From Adineta vaga (taxonomy: Eukaryota; Rotifera), in assembly GCA_021613535.1 (NCBI GenBank), contig CP075495.1, forward strand, positions 558,001 through 622,000: a stretch of 64,000 nt of DNA, written 5' to 3'. A model generated the notes under the pieces. That model saw only the letters and a program-made list of their open reading frames with translations, had not been told where the DNA came from and made no database searches. Positions 45,386-55,274 of this stretch are shown here, in pieces. Numbering within the stretch: the first letter of the stretch is position 1; the number at the start of each line of letters is the position of its first letter. Made by a program: the position numbers and the translations under genes.

Positions 45386-45826
45386 ATGTCAATATCAACA
45401 TATATTATTTTATTTGGTTTCTTATTTGGTACAGCATCTGCTGCTGCTGCTGCTGCTTCTGATGATGATCAGAAAGTAGCAGTATCATCTTCTACAATCA
45501 CTATTGAAGAAATAACACCAGAAATGTACAAAACTTTTATAAGTTCTGGTCAATTAGAACTCGTCCAACAACGTGATAACATTTATCGACCATATGATGA
45601 TCCACCAAGAATACCTTGTCTGAAGGCTTATGACTTGTGGATGGCTCAACATATTAATGAGTTTCAAGCTTTGGCAAATAAAGAATGTCGACCATTTAGA
45701 GGAGGTTGGTCAAATAAAGATTGTTGTGTATTATTCGTTGTCAATCCACAGTATCCACCTTGCAGAAAATGGGCCCAATATGAATACAGTGCAACGATGA
45801 AAGTTTCAGCATATGCTTCCCCTTAA
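45386..45826 (+). CDS. Small secreted Cys-containing protein
   Basis: 146 residues. Signal peptide MSISTYIILFGFLFGTASA followed by a short alanine run encoded by a GCT triplet repeat, then an acidic stretch and a folded-looking part with six cysteines (RIPCLKAYDLWM, KECRPFRGGW, KDCCVLFVV, YPPCRKW). Strong promoter context (TATA box, 5'UTR intron). Family not recognised; an abundant extracellular protein is plausible. Confidence 0.75.
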   Translation: MSISTYIILFGFLFGTASAAAAAASDDDQKVAVSSSTITIEEITPEMYKTFISSGQLELVQQRDNIYRPYDDPPRIPCLKAYDLWMAQHINEFQALANKECRPFRGGWSNKDCCVLFVVNPQYPPCRKWAQYEYSATMKVSAYASP

Positions 45827-46173
45827 TATCGTATTATCAGAAAGCTGATAATGAATCAAATGATTCTTCATTATAAATTCATAAAATTTCCATTTAACAA
45901 ATCTTATAATAAACATCAGTGAAAAAACGTATGATCATACGTAGTTATCATCTTGAGAGTGTATATGATATGAAAGAGAGGAAAAAGCACACAGTAATAC
46001 AAAATCAATAGTCTTAGATTGGTTAGAATGTCATCTATCATTCGTAATATTAACTTTATTGTCGATGAAACTTTTCTCTATTTCATAAATAATGATTAAA
46101 CGATAAAGATTTTGAATACAAACAAAAAGCATACATGCAATACAATGCAGAATATCACAGAAATTTGAGTTCA

Positions 46174-47220
46174 TCATGTTCTGCTCGTCATGGGTTCAAG
46201 TCCCACTTCATTTTGTCGTTTTTCTTGTAAAGAAACTTCAAAGAAAACATATCTTAATTGTCGACGAAATCGTTTGGAAACACAAATATATGTATAAAAC
46301 GGTGTCTAAACAAAAAGAAAATAAGATTTGTAATGTTCAATCGAAAGAAAGATTCTTACCGAAAATCCAATATATGAAAAATAAAGTATTATAGAATTTG
46401 AGAAATTCTTTTTTGCTTGAATATCAAAATCAATCACATTCATAGTCATCAATGTGTACATAGTTGATATAGAATACGGTAAAAATGTACAAAAACTAAT
46501 GAGAACTTGAACGAGAACCATTGCTGTAAGTTGTTTGTCTAATTCACGACGAACAAGTGGAACAGTTCGATATGCAATATTTCTTGCATTTAAATAAGCT
46601 AATAATCCAAATATTACTGTTAAAATAGGAATTAAATTAGTAAGAGTAAGAAGATAACCATAACTAAAATAATTAATCAATATAGAATTTGTTATTTGAC
46701 AAATTGTTTGATTTGTTGTTAAAGGTGTTACATGAGTATAATATATAGTATATGGAATACTATGAAGCATCCAAAATGTAACAATAATTGTTATAAGACG
46801 ATATGCTAGTTTAATATTTGCCCATTGTTGCCATCGTGGTCGTGTTGATGTTGCTAAAAATTGATCAAGAATAGCCAAACATAAACATGTCGTTGAACAT
46901 GATATACAAATATGAAAAATTGTTATATTTATTTTACAAAAAGCAAATGATGAATTTCTCCAATCAATACGAAATCCAAACCAGAGAATATTTTGTAATA
47001 TACTAAAAATAAATCGACCAAGATCAAAAATTGACATGAAGAGAAGATAAAATGCACATGAACTTTGTCGAAAAGTTTTTAAACTAAGAAAAACAATGAT
47101 ATTAAGACATGCACCTATAACACCTAATGTACAAATTGGAATTGTAAAGAAATAAGTAAGTTGTTTTAAAGCATTATTAAACGATGGAACAAGTAATGCA
47201 GCCATGAAAAACAATATCAA
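46174..47220 (-). CDS. Seven-transmembrane receptor, rhodopsin-like (orphan)
   Basis: Two exons, complement(46174..46305, 46360..47220), 54-nt intron, 330 residues. Helix 1 TLGVIGACLNIIVFLSLKTF contains the N of GN-type helix 1; helix 2 FYLLFMSIFDLGRFIFS; helix 3 CSTTCLCLAILDQFLAT, with LDQF at the DRY position; helix 5 and the RRELDKQLTAMVLVQVLISF loop/helix 6 are typical of bdelloid peptide-receptor-like proteins. The spliced second exon completes helix 7, GFSTPFYTYICVSKRFRRQL, giving the TPFY..SKRFR motif and a cytosolic tail. Ligand unknown. Confidence 0.88.
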
Positions 47221-47600
47221 TTGAATGATAAAAATGTTTATAAAGTTTTTCTTTTTTTTCTAATTAACATTTTCATTATACGGATACGAGAAATAAGTGA
47301 GCTTTTGTCTATTTTTATAAAAAGAACGATACTTTAACATATATAACATTGTTTTTTTTTTATTAATTAAGAATGTTTTCGCTTTAGGAAAATGACATCA
47401 AAGTTTATTAGAAATCTTTTTTTTATTGAAATTCATATTCACTTTTTTTTATCTCTAGAGGTAAAATATGATATAATGAATATTTTTTTAATATTATGAA
47501 TAGTTACATTCAAACTTTGCTTGATAAGGATATAAAAACATATATAGTCAACATAAAATTCGATTCATTTCTCTGTCGCTTTTAGGTTTTATTTATTATT
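47221..47600. promoter_or_regulatory. Promoter region of the Tudor-methyltransferase block
   Basis: AT-rich with T-runs. GATATAAAAAC at 47527-47537 is a candidate TATA box; acceptor-like CGCTTTTAG ends at 47585. The divergent receptor gene starts at 47220. Confidence 0.4.
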
Positions 47601-47602
47601 GA

Positions 47603-49777
47603 AAAGAACCTAAAAATGGTCGTTTCTCTTTTTACATATTTCGCGCATATTACAAGAATAACGAAAAGAGTAAACAATCAAAAGAAATTAGAAATGATAA
47701 CACAAGAAGCACTGATCTTACGGAACTTTTGTTGTTTCTTAAAAAATCTTTCAGCTCTAACATTCACATTCTGCCAAGAAAAGTTGGAAATTTTAGTAAA
47801 ATATCTCGATGACAATAATGAATCTAAAAGATAAATGAAATATAAAATTTGCATTTTATTTTACCATAGTCGAAAAAGATTCATTTTTTTCTTGTTCTTT
47901 CACCAACAACAGAAGGAAACTCAACAAAAACATTAAAATGTGGGTTTTTTTCTAACAGAAATGAATTCGCCAACTCGAACGAAAAATAAAAGCCTTTGTT
48001 ATTCAACAAAAATACCGACAAAATCAAATCATTAGTTGGCAATTTCTTGAGTATTACACATATGAATACAAAATTCACAGACAATTTTTATTCATGCATT
48101 TATCATCAGTCGATTAAAGATAACCAGCTGATACATTGTTCTCTTGTAATAGATAACGATATAGAAAAAAAAATGATGCATCAGCTTGGAGTTTTATTTT
48201 CATTTTGTTATGATCTTTCTGTTTTTCTTAGAATATATTTAAGATGAATCAGATCATCGGAGAAGATAAGAAAACTGAACTAATCAATAATATTACTTCT
48301 GTAAGTTTCGATGATTTTTTCAGGAAATATTTATATTCTTTTATCAGTTATTATCTGACAATTCCGATGTTGAAGACGACTTTCTATCACAATTGGATGA
48401 TTTATATAAAGTCTGTTGTTTATTTTTGTATATAAATAAATTTTATAATTCGATTTAACTTAGGCGAAGTTTAATAAAATTCTATCAATTGAGTTGTTGC
48501 AATTAGCATTACCCGACTTTTCCAATAAACTTATATCAATCGTATCACTTTCTAATAATAACAACGAGGTTTGTTAATAAAATTGATTTCCGACCTTGTT
48601 ATTGATATTTTTTTAGAGAGAAAATCTATTCAACCAAATCAGTTCATCTGGAGTTGTTCCTGATAATTTTCGTTATTCTCCAAATCCAATGACATTTGAT
48701 GAGACGAACAGAACTTTTCTTGCTTATTCATCAAATATTAATCGACAACGACAATTGATTTGTATGCTACCAGAATGTTACATGGAAAACATGCAAGAAT
48801 TAACTGATATGCTCGAGTAAAACTTGTTTTTGTTTTCTTCTTCGGAAATAAAATAATGTATTTATAGTGTTTATTATTCTCATCCAATTTCTGAACAATT
48901 CGTAGTTAATGATGTTCATGTTGGTCTTGGATATGTTGGCAAATATGAGAATGTTTATCATCGATTATATATCAAAGAAATTCGTCCATTAACTTATATG
49001 ATCGTTTATATTGATCTTGGTTTAGAAGAAGAAATTCAAAAGAGTGAAATAAAGTTGAAATATTTATTAAATTATTTTAGTCAATATGAATGTTTGGTTA
49101 TTGCTTGTCGTCTTCATGGAATTGAATATAAACTTGAAAATCATGAAATGCCATTGAAGACATACGATCAATTGAAATATCTTTGTCGCGGTGGTCCTTT
49201 TCAAATTCAACCATGTGGTCAATTCAATGGAATTTTGAATGTGAAAATCTATGATCATGATAATCAATGTTTAAATGATCTTCTTGTACAGAGAGGATTC
49301 GCGGTATAATCATAAAGATGTGATTATAATGAATGTAATTGAAAATATCTTTTAGTTTTCATCATCGTTAGAAGTAAAAACAAATCAAGTTAATCATGCT
49401 TTAGATGATTATGAAATAGATGATTATGAAACATCCGTTCGTTATATTTTTATAAGATTTGTAATTCTTAATTATTTTGTTCTTCTTTTCGCTATTATTA
49501 TTAGACGACAAAAGTATCCACTGCATTTAATGATTATGTAGGAATTGTCTTTGATTTTAGTTTTTGTATTCATGAAGATTTGTTTACGTAGGAATCAGAT
49601 CCATTTCTAACAACATCCAATACTCAAACATCAAAACGTCAATATCTTAGATTTTCTGAAAATTCATATAAAATTATTCGTAATCTTTTAGAGAAAAACG
49701 CAACTCCAAAACAAACACCGAAATCTAACAATCAATCAAATAGACAATGTAAATCTTTCTTAGCTAAATTATTCTAG
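47603..49777 (+). CDS. Tudor-domain protein (piRNA-pathway/TDRD-like)
   Basis: Well-supported exons, all phase-consistent: 48232..48300, 48348..48410, 48464..48568, 48617..48816, 48868..49303, 49356..49436, 49505..49537, 49592..49777 (introns 41-57 nt, one of 68). Exon 48868-49303 holds the Tudor fold: FVVNDVHVGLGYVGKYENVY, HRLYIKEIRP, MIVYIDLGLEEEI, then the nuclease-like flank CLVIACRLHGIEYKLENHEM. Tudor domains bind methylated arginine, classically on PIWI proteins. Aromatic-cage residues look partly changed (YIDLG where YIDYG is usual). The C-terminus is Ser/Thr/Asn-rich. 5' part unsettled: a frame at 47607-47795 (FYIFRAYYKNNEK, LTELLLFLKKSF), intron to 47869, then IEKDSFFSCSFTNNRRK, and an exon ending 48190. 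No in-frame ATG found. Decayed copy at 7.3-7.9 kb. Confidence 0.8.
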
Positions 49778-49812
49778 AAAATAGGAAATATTTAGTAAAA
49801 ACAAATGGTAAT
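49778..49812 (+). promoter_or_regulatory. 35-nt spacer with acceptor between Tudor gene and methyltransferase 1
   Basis: GGAAATATTTAG ending at 49796 precedes the ATG at 49813. No room for a promoter; consistent with an operon junction processed by trans-splicing, or with a fused gene. Confidence 0.45.
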
Positions 49813-51086
49813 ATGACAGGATTGAAAATCACTGTTGCGTCAGGCGGTCAACGATTATTCACTACCGCATTTGTATGTACTACTTCATTACGTTGCCATA
49901 TGTATGCGATCAATGATATGATCTTCTTATTTCAGTCTGGAATACTTCGAAATAATTCTAATGATCAACACCGCCGACCTAAACCGTCAAGAGTACAACT
50001 AACACCTGAAAAACGCGATATGTTTGTTGATTGGATGTGTTCATCCACCGAACAAGAATCTTTATGGTTAAATGAAACACATGGAAAAGCTTTATTGACA
50101 TACTTAGGAAGAATCTATAATCAAAATGCTCATATGTATCGTTTATTTACTCAAATGAAACAAGACATGGATCAGTCCGATGATTTGGATATTTTACATC
50201 GATTAATTGAAAAAACTAAACAAAGACATGGTTTGTATCACAGAAAAATCAATCATTGTATAATAAATCTGTTTTCTAGATGCTCAAACATCGATTGGTA
50301 AATGGGAAGATAATTCTCGAATAACTCGTCGAATAAACGATCTAAGATTTATTTTTGAATTCAATAATTCATCATCACAAAATCAAACATTCAATGTTTA
50401 TCCATCTGATTTAACAAAGATCATTAATCCTCGTATGATCAAATCTTACTTTGATCTTGGATGTGGAGATGGTGTTATCACAGCTGCTATAGGTGATTAT
50501 TTAGGTCTCAATCGAGAAAATATTCTTGGTGGTGATACATTCATTGGACAAAGTGACAAAATTACATTTGTTAAAATCGATGAAAATCAATGTACAATTG
50601 ATCTTCGTTCGTATAAAACAGATTTTTCTTCTTCTAAAACTGTTTTTTCTTTTAATTTTCTATTTAGCTAAGAATTGTGTGGATTTAATAACATCATTTG
50701 TAACATTTCATCATATTTCACAAATTGATAAAACACTTGCTGAACTTGTTCGAATCCTTCGACCAGGTGGTTATTTGATTCTTCGTGAACATGATTGTAA
50801 AACTGAACTATCTTTTTCAACAAAATATCTTCATTTTGTTCATGCAATTATGATGATTGCAAGAGTTGGAGAATTTGCAAATGTTTCAATTGATCAAGGA
50901 AAAGAAAATCTTAATTGGTCAGAGCAAAAGAAGAAAATTCTTGAATATACAAAAACAATTCATTATCGATCATGTGAGGAATGGACAAATGAACTTAAAA
51001 ATTTTGGATTTCAACTTATTTCAACAGTTTTTTATAAATCGAATAATCCTCAACGATTATTCTATGCAGTTTATCAAAAAGAATAA
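49813..51086 (+). CDS. Class I SAM-dependent methyltransferase (paralogue 1)
   Basis: Exons 49813..50230, 50280..50606, 50668..51086 (introns 49 and 61 nt) give 387 residues. A further in-frame 63-nt stretch with GTATGT...TTTCAG ends at 49873-49935 may be an intron; then 366 residues. The N-terminal half is helical and lacks a known domain (LTPEKRDMFVDWMCSSTEQE). The C-terminal half is a Rossmann methyltransferase: motif I YFDLGCGDGVITAAIG, post-I acidic KIDENQ, motif IV/V region CVDLITSFVTFHHI, then RILRPGGYLILREHDCKTEL. Methyltransf_11/25-like. Substrate unknown. Adjacent Tudor gene and paralogue 2 suggest a shared pathway. Confidence 0.86.
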
Positions 51087-51139
51087 ATGATCAAATTCTG
51101 ATTCTTTTTCATAATGAGAATTTCTTATAGATTAACTAA
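51087..51139 (+). promoter_or_regulatory. 53-nt spacer with acceptor between the two methyltransferases
   Basis: GAGAATTTCTTATAG ends at 51130, nine nt before the ATG at 51140. Fits an operon junction. Confidence 0.45.
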
Positions 51140-52652
51140 ATGGCTAATTCATCTCGAAGAAATGATAGTGAAACTATCGATTATCGAGTAAAGCATTTGG
51201 AAAATTTGCTTCATGATGCAATTATTCAAATCAATAAACTTGAAGAGAGAATTCAAAATTTGGAAGAAGAAAATATTTTACATAGAAATCAAATTGAAAG
51301 TAATTCAACAATAAATTTCTCAGTATTATATAAGAAGAAAGTCATTTAGAGTTTCAACATAACAATACAAATACACCCAGTCTCATTCCTATACAATCGC
51401 TTAATCTTCACGACAATCATAATGTAATTAATCGTAATGACAATACAAATCAAGACAAAAAGAATCAATCAAGTAAATATTTCTCATGAAAAAAAGACGG
51501 TAATTTTAGTTTGAATTATAGATGAAAATAGAAACACAACATTACAATCAACAACTCTTACGAATAGTATAAGTAAAATATTTCTTCAATGTCAATATTT
51601 TATCTTTATATATAAAAATAGAAACTCGTATGGGAAATAATGTATTTACTCGTTGGATGAATTCGCAAGAGGAAGAGTTTTCATTATGGAAAGATAGAAA
51701 GTATTCGAAATCTTTACTTTTTTATATCGGAAAAATGTATGGAGAAGAAACTAATATCGAAGAAATTATGGCGCCTTTAAGAATTGGATCGAATAATCAT
51801 GATGAACTTTATCAACTTTATCTTGTCATAAAAAGATTTGAAGAACAACCTGGTTTATCTATTTTTAATGAATAATTTTTCAATCCTAATTTGTATATTT
51901 TAGGTGCTAAAGAATCACTTCGTAAATGGCAAGAGAAAAATCGAACAAAAAATCGTTTATTTCAATTTCAAAAAATGTTTAAATCAATCAATTCTAAATC
52001 AATTCAGACTTATTTCGATTTAATCTGTCGCGATGGTTTTATTACTGCCGAAATTGGAAAATATCTTCAATTAAATCAAGAAAATATTCTTGGTGGTGAT
52101 GAATACAATAGTCATAATAAGGATATTACATATGTTAAAATTGATTTAAATCAATCAAAAATTGATCTCAGTAATTTAACTTTTGTTTTCTCTAAATTTA
52201 ATTTTAATGAATTTTTCTTTAAAGTGGACAATCATATTGATCTTATAACATGTTTTGTTGTTCTTCATCATGTTCCAGATTTAGATTTAATGTTAAGAGA
52301 AATTGTTCGTATAATGCGATTAAATGGTTATTTAATTGTTCGTGAACATGATTGTAAAAAAGAACGTTCATTAACAAATAAATATTTAAATTTTATTCAT
52401 GCTTTTATGAGAATTGCAGAAATTGGTGAATATGCTCATCGATCTAATGATAATTCTACAAATGATTGGGAATTACAGAAAAAAGAAATTATTGAAGAAA
52501 CAAATTCAATTCAATATCGAACACGTCAAGAATGGAAAAAGAAATTAGAAGAAGTTGGTTTTTGTTTAATTGCTGAAATTGATTATGATTCAAATATAAA
52601 AAATCCTCAAGTTTTATATCATGATGTTTATCAATTACAGAACAAACAATAA
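51140..52652 (+). CDS. SAM-methyltransferase paralogue 2 with coiled-coil N-terminus and altered motif I
   Basis: Six exons: 51140..51299, 51335..51472, 51522..51566, 51622..51852, 51904..52170, 52225..52652 (introns 35-55 nt), all phases consistent, 422 residues. N-terminus: coiled coil YRVKHLENLLHDAIIQINKL and EERIQNLEEENILHR, then an Asn/Thr-rich linker, then a domain parallel to paralogue 1 (FTRWMNSQEEEFSLWKDRKY). In the Rossmann part motif I reads YFDLICRDGFITAEIG, losing two of the three glycines of paralogue 1, while ENILGGDEY and LIVREHDCKKERSL are conserved. SAM binding may therefore be weak or absent, and the protein may be a regulatory partner of paralogue 1. Confidence 0.86.
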
Positions 52653-53294
52653 TTCAAAATAATTGTGTTAAAATCAGGACTTCTTTTTAATTTTTTTTTA
52701 ATGTGTTTGTTTCAACACTCACGCTAATTATCCTAAAAATAATCACGATTTAATCATTCTCTATAAGGTGAAAATAAACGATTTTAAACTTAGTTTTAGT
52801 GTAAAATGTGAGTATAGTCTATTCAATATATAGTCACATCTATGTTATCTATACTTTTTAAAATCTTTTCGACAAGAAATCGATTTCAAATAACGTGATA
52901 AAAATAGATTAAGATTGATAATTTCCATGATAAAACATCAACTTCGTTGTGTATATTTTGTTCTACTGTTCATGACTTCTGGATGGATCGAAAGCTCTAG
53001 TTATGTATTTTTATCGTTTTTATTTAATTTCATTCAAATTATTTTTCATGTTCTACTATAAAAGAAAAAGACAAAACACGCAACAAAGTAAGCGACTTTC
53101 GTCTTTTACCATAATAAATAACTTCTGACATCTATTTCGAATGTCCAGGTAATATAGAGGAACAGTGATTAAACATTTCTTCCCAATGGCGATAATATCT
53201 ATAGAAACGTTCCGAAAAACTTGTGCTTATCATCAATTGGTTCGCCGGGAAAAAACCCAATAATTCACATTTCTTTCAAAGACTTTAGATTTCT
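52653..53294. other. Spacer before the GTPase cluster
   Basis: 640 nt without coding signal; probable promoter for the GTPase genes. Acceptor-like CATTTCTTTCAAAG ends at 53280, before ATG 53295. Confidence 0.45.
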
Positions 53295-54404
53295 ATGTCA
53301 TCTCGTCGGTTTCCTAATGCTTTCACATTTAAATGTACCTTTTGTAAACAAACATTTTCAAAACAAGATACTTTTCTTTCTCATTCCATCGCATGTGAAA
53401 ATAGGACAATGAATGCTTCTTCATCTCATCGTCATTCTACTGCTTCAGATACAAACACCACCGATAAACGAAAATTCGATTGTTTATTCGATAAAGCGAG
53501 TCATGTAAAAGATAAATTAAGTGAAGAATATTATCAATCTGAAGTTGATCATGTTATTGATAATTTGCAATTTAATATTATTGTTATGGGTGCACCACGT
53601 GTTGGTAAAAGTCAATTAATTAATGCTTTATGTAATGGTGAAGTTCGTGCAGAAACAAGTGAAAGTCTTAATTCGTGTACACAAAAAATCACATCGTATG
53701 TTTTAGAAAGTCAAACAAAGACAACAGATTCATCTGTTCAATCATATAAAATTACTTTTTATGATACACCAGGAATTGAATCATGGAATGATAATGCAGG
53801 AACAACGACTATGAATGATTTTATTGCAAAAACAGATCCAATTTGTGTCATTTATTGTGCTTCGCCAGGTTCATTTGCTAAATTAGATCAACTTCATTCG
53901 ATTTTAGAATATTGTAAATCAAAAAATATCTTTTGTGCTTTGGTTTGTACAAATATGTGGTCAGGAAATCAACGGCAAGTTGTTATGGAAGAATTTCAAA
54001 AACAATTAGCATTTTTCGGTCAAAAAATTGAGAAATTCTCGAAACAAACCCATTCCTCCAATGAACATAAAGTCATTTTCTTTGGTAATGGTGCTCTTTG
54101 TACTATGGTTAATTCCATCGAATATTCCGATCCGGACTTTTCTTCTGAAATAAAACCTATTCAAGGTGTTGATGAACTTATTCATGGAATTATGGATGTT
54201 CTTGATCATGAAAAATTACTTGGTTGGTGTTATGCAGTTCTCCATCGACGAACTTATTGGGAACAACTAAGTCAAAAAGTCGGTGGATTTTTCTCATTAC
54301 GAATGACAGATATGACAAAGTTAATCAATGTTTCACCGAATGAGACAACATCAAATTTTTTAGCTTATCTCAGAGAACATTTTTTGAAAAAGAAATCTTT
54401 GTAA
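53295..54404 (+). CDS. AIG1/GIMAP-like GTPase 1 with N-terminal zinc-finger-like motif
   Basis: 369 residues, one exon. Residues about 15-37 read CTFCKQTFSKQDTFLSHSIA then CE, a C2HC zinc-finger-like motif absent from its two neighbours. G1/P-loop GAPRVGKSQL at about 98; switch region TSESLNSCTQK; G3 YDTPGIESW near 155; conserved IYCASPGSFAKLD; G4 position LVCTNMWSG near 215, without the Asp of NKxD; NGALCTMVNS near the G5 position. Proteins of this kind are membrane- or stress-associated GTP-binding proteins. The atypical G4 makes guanine specificity uncertain. Same strand and close spacing with GTPases 2 and 3. Confidence 0.85.
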   Translation: MSSRRFPNAFTFKCTFCKQTFSKQDTFLSHSIACENRTMNASSSHRHSTASDTNTTDKRKFDCLFDKASHVKDKLSEEYYQSEVDHVIDNLQFNIIVMGAPRVGKSQLINALCNGEVRAETSESLNSCTQKITSYVLESQTKTTDSSVQSYKITFYDTPGIESWNDNAGTTTMNDFIAKTDPICVIYCASPGSFAKLDQLHSILEYCKSKNIFCALVCTNMWSGNQRQVVMEEFQKQLAFFGQKIEKFSKQTHSSNEHKVIFFGNGALCTMVNSIEYSDPDFSSEIKPIQGVDELIHGIMDVLDHEKLLGWCYAVLHRRTYWEQLSQKVGGFFSLRMTDMTKLINVSPNETTSNFLAYLREHFLKKKSL

Positions 54405-54427
54405 CATTTTTTGACTTTTTTTTGTAG
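54405..54427 (+). promoter_or_regulatory. 23-nt spacer: T-tract and TTTTTTTTGTAG abutting ATG
   Basis: Stop at 54404, next ATG at 54428, spacer ends in a perfect acceptor. Too short for a promoter. Expected for a bdelloid operon in which the downstream message receives a spliced leader. Confidence 0.6.
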
Positions 54428-55231
54428 ATGTCGAAAGAATTTAGTATAGCTGTATGTGGTTCAGCACGTGTTGGTAAAAGCACAATAGTCAATGCTATAT
54501 GTGGACGAGAAGTGGCACGTACAAGTGAAAGTTTATGTTCTCAAACAGATCGAATGGAAAAATATACGATTAATCGGAATGATGAAGCAAATTCTGATCC
54601 ATATAGAATAACAATTTATGATACACCAGGTATTGAATCCTGGAATGAAGATCATGTTCGATCATATTTTTCCAAGATTATGAAAGAAAGTCAACCACTT
54701 TGTATGATCTATTGTGCATCACCGGGTTCATTCGCACGATTGGATCATTTAAAATGGCTAGTCGATACATGTATCGAATCGAATATTTTCTGTGCTTTGG
54801 TTTGTACAAATAAATATTCCGGTGGATCAAATCGACGAAAACAAGTTATGGAAGATTTTCATTCACTTTTAAATCGTTATCATCATATGACACGTGATGA
54901 ACAGAATATTAAATTTTATGGTGATGTAGCTTTGTGTACATCGGTAAATAGTATTCTCTATGAAGATCGAGATTTGGATATTCGAAAAGATGTCGAAGGG
55001 ATTAATGAACTTATCTTTGGTATTTTAACTTCATTGAAAGAAGAGAAAGTTGCAGCTTGGTGTTATACAGTTGTTGATAATCCATCATTTTGGATAACAA
55101 TGCGAACACAATTGATGGAATTTTTTGAAATTGCAAAACCAGTGGCAAAAGAATTCTATGATGAATATGGAAAAGAAATTGCTAAAGCTTTACTTCCACT
55201 TATAATTGCTATGATTAAAAGCCGAATATAA
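54428..55231 (+). CDS. AIG1/GIMAP-like GTPase 2
   Basis: 267 residues. P-loop GSARVGKSTI near residues 12-21; TSESLCSQTDRMEKY; G3 YDTPGIESWNEDHVRSYFSK; CMIYCASPGSFARLDHLKWL; LVCTNKYSGG at the G4 position; GDVALCTSVNS. The C-terminus is helical with a hydrophobic end (IAKALLPLIIAMIKSRI) that could touch membranes. It lacks the zinc-finger-like head of GTPase 1 and the tail exons of GTPase 3. Middle gene of a three-gene same-strand array. Confidence 0.87.
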   Translation: MSKEFSIAVCGSARVGKSTIVNAICGREVARTSESLCSQTDRMEKYTINRNDEANSDPYRITIYDTPGIESWNEDHVRSYFSKIMKESQPLCMIYCASPGSFARLDHLKWLVDTCIESNIFCALVCTNKYSGGSNRRKQVMEDFHSLLNRYHHMTRDEQNIKFYGDVALCTSVNSILYEDRDLDIRKDVEGINELIFGILTSLKEEKVAAWCYTVVDNPSFWITMRTQLMEFFEIAKPVAKEFYDEYGKEIAKALLPLIIAMIKSRI

Positions 55232-55274
55232 ATAAATAAATAAACTATTCTTCAATTCCACTTTTTTTTTGTAG
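55232..55274 (+). promoter_or_regulatory. 43-nt spacer: T-tract and TTTTTTTTGTAG abutting ATG
   Basis: Stop at 55231 and ATG at 55275. Same acceptor-on-ATG design as the preceding junction. Confidence 0.6.

Noticed and set aside
46180-46200. GGTTCAAGTCC, a tRNA B-box-like word
   Set aside because: It lies inside the coding tail of the receptor at 46174-47220 and has no A-box or cloverleaf around it.
48301-48323. A 23-nt intron GTAAGT...TTTTTTCAG in the Tudor gene
   Set aside because: The next acceptor, TTTATCAG at 48347, gives a 47-nt intron in the same phase, a normal bdelloid size.
51323-51349. A 27-nt intron in methyltransferase 2
   Set aside because: It breaks phase; GTAATT at 51300 with TATAAG at 51334 gives a consistent 35-nt intron.
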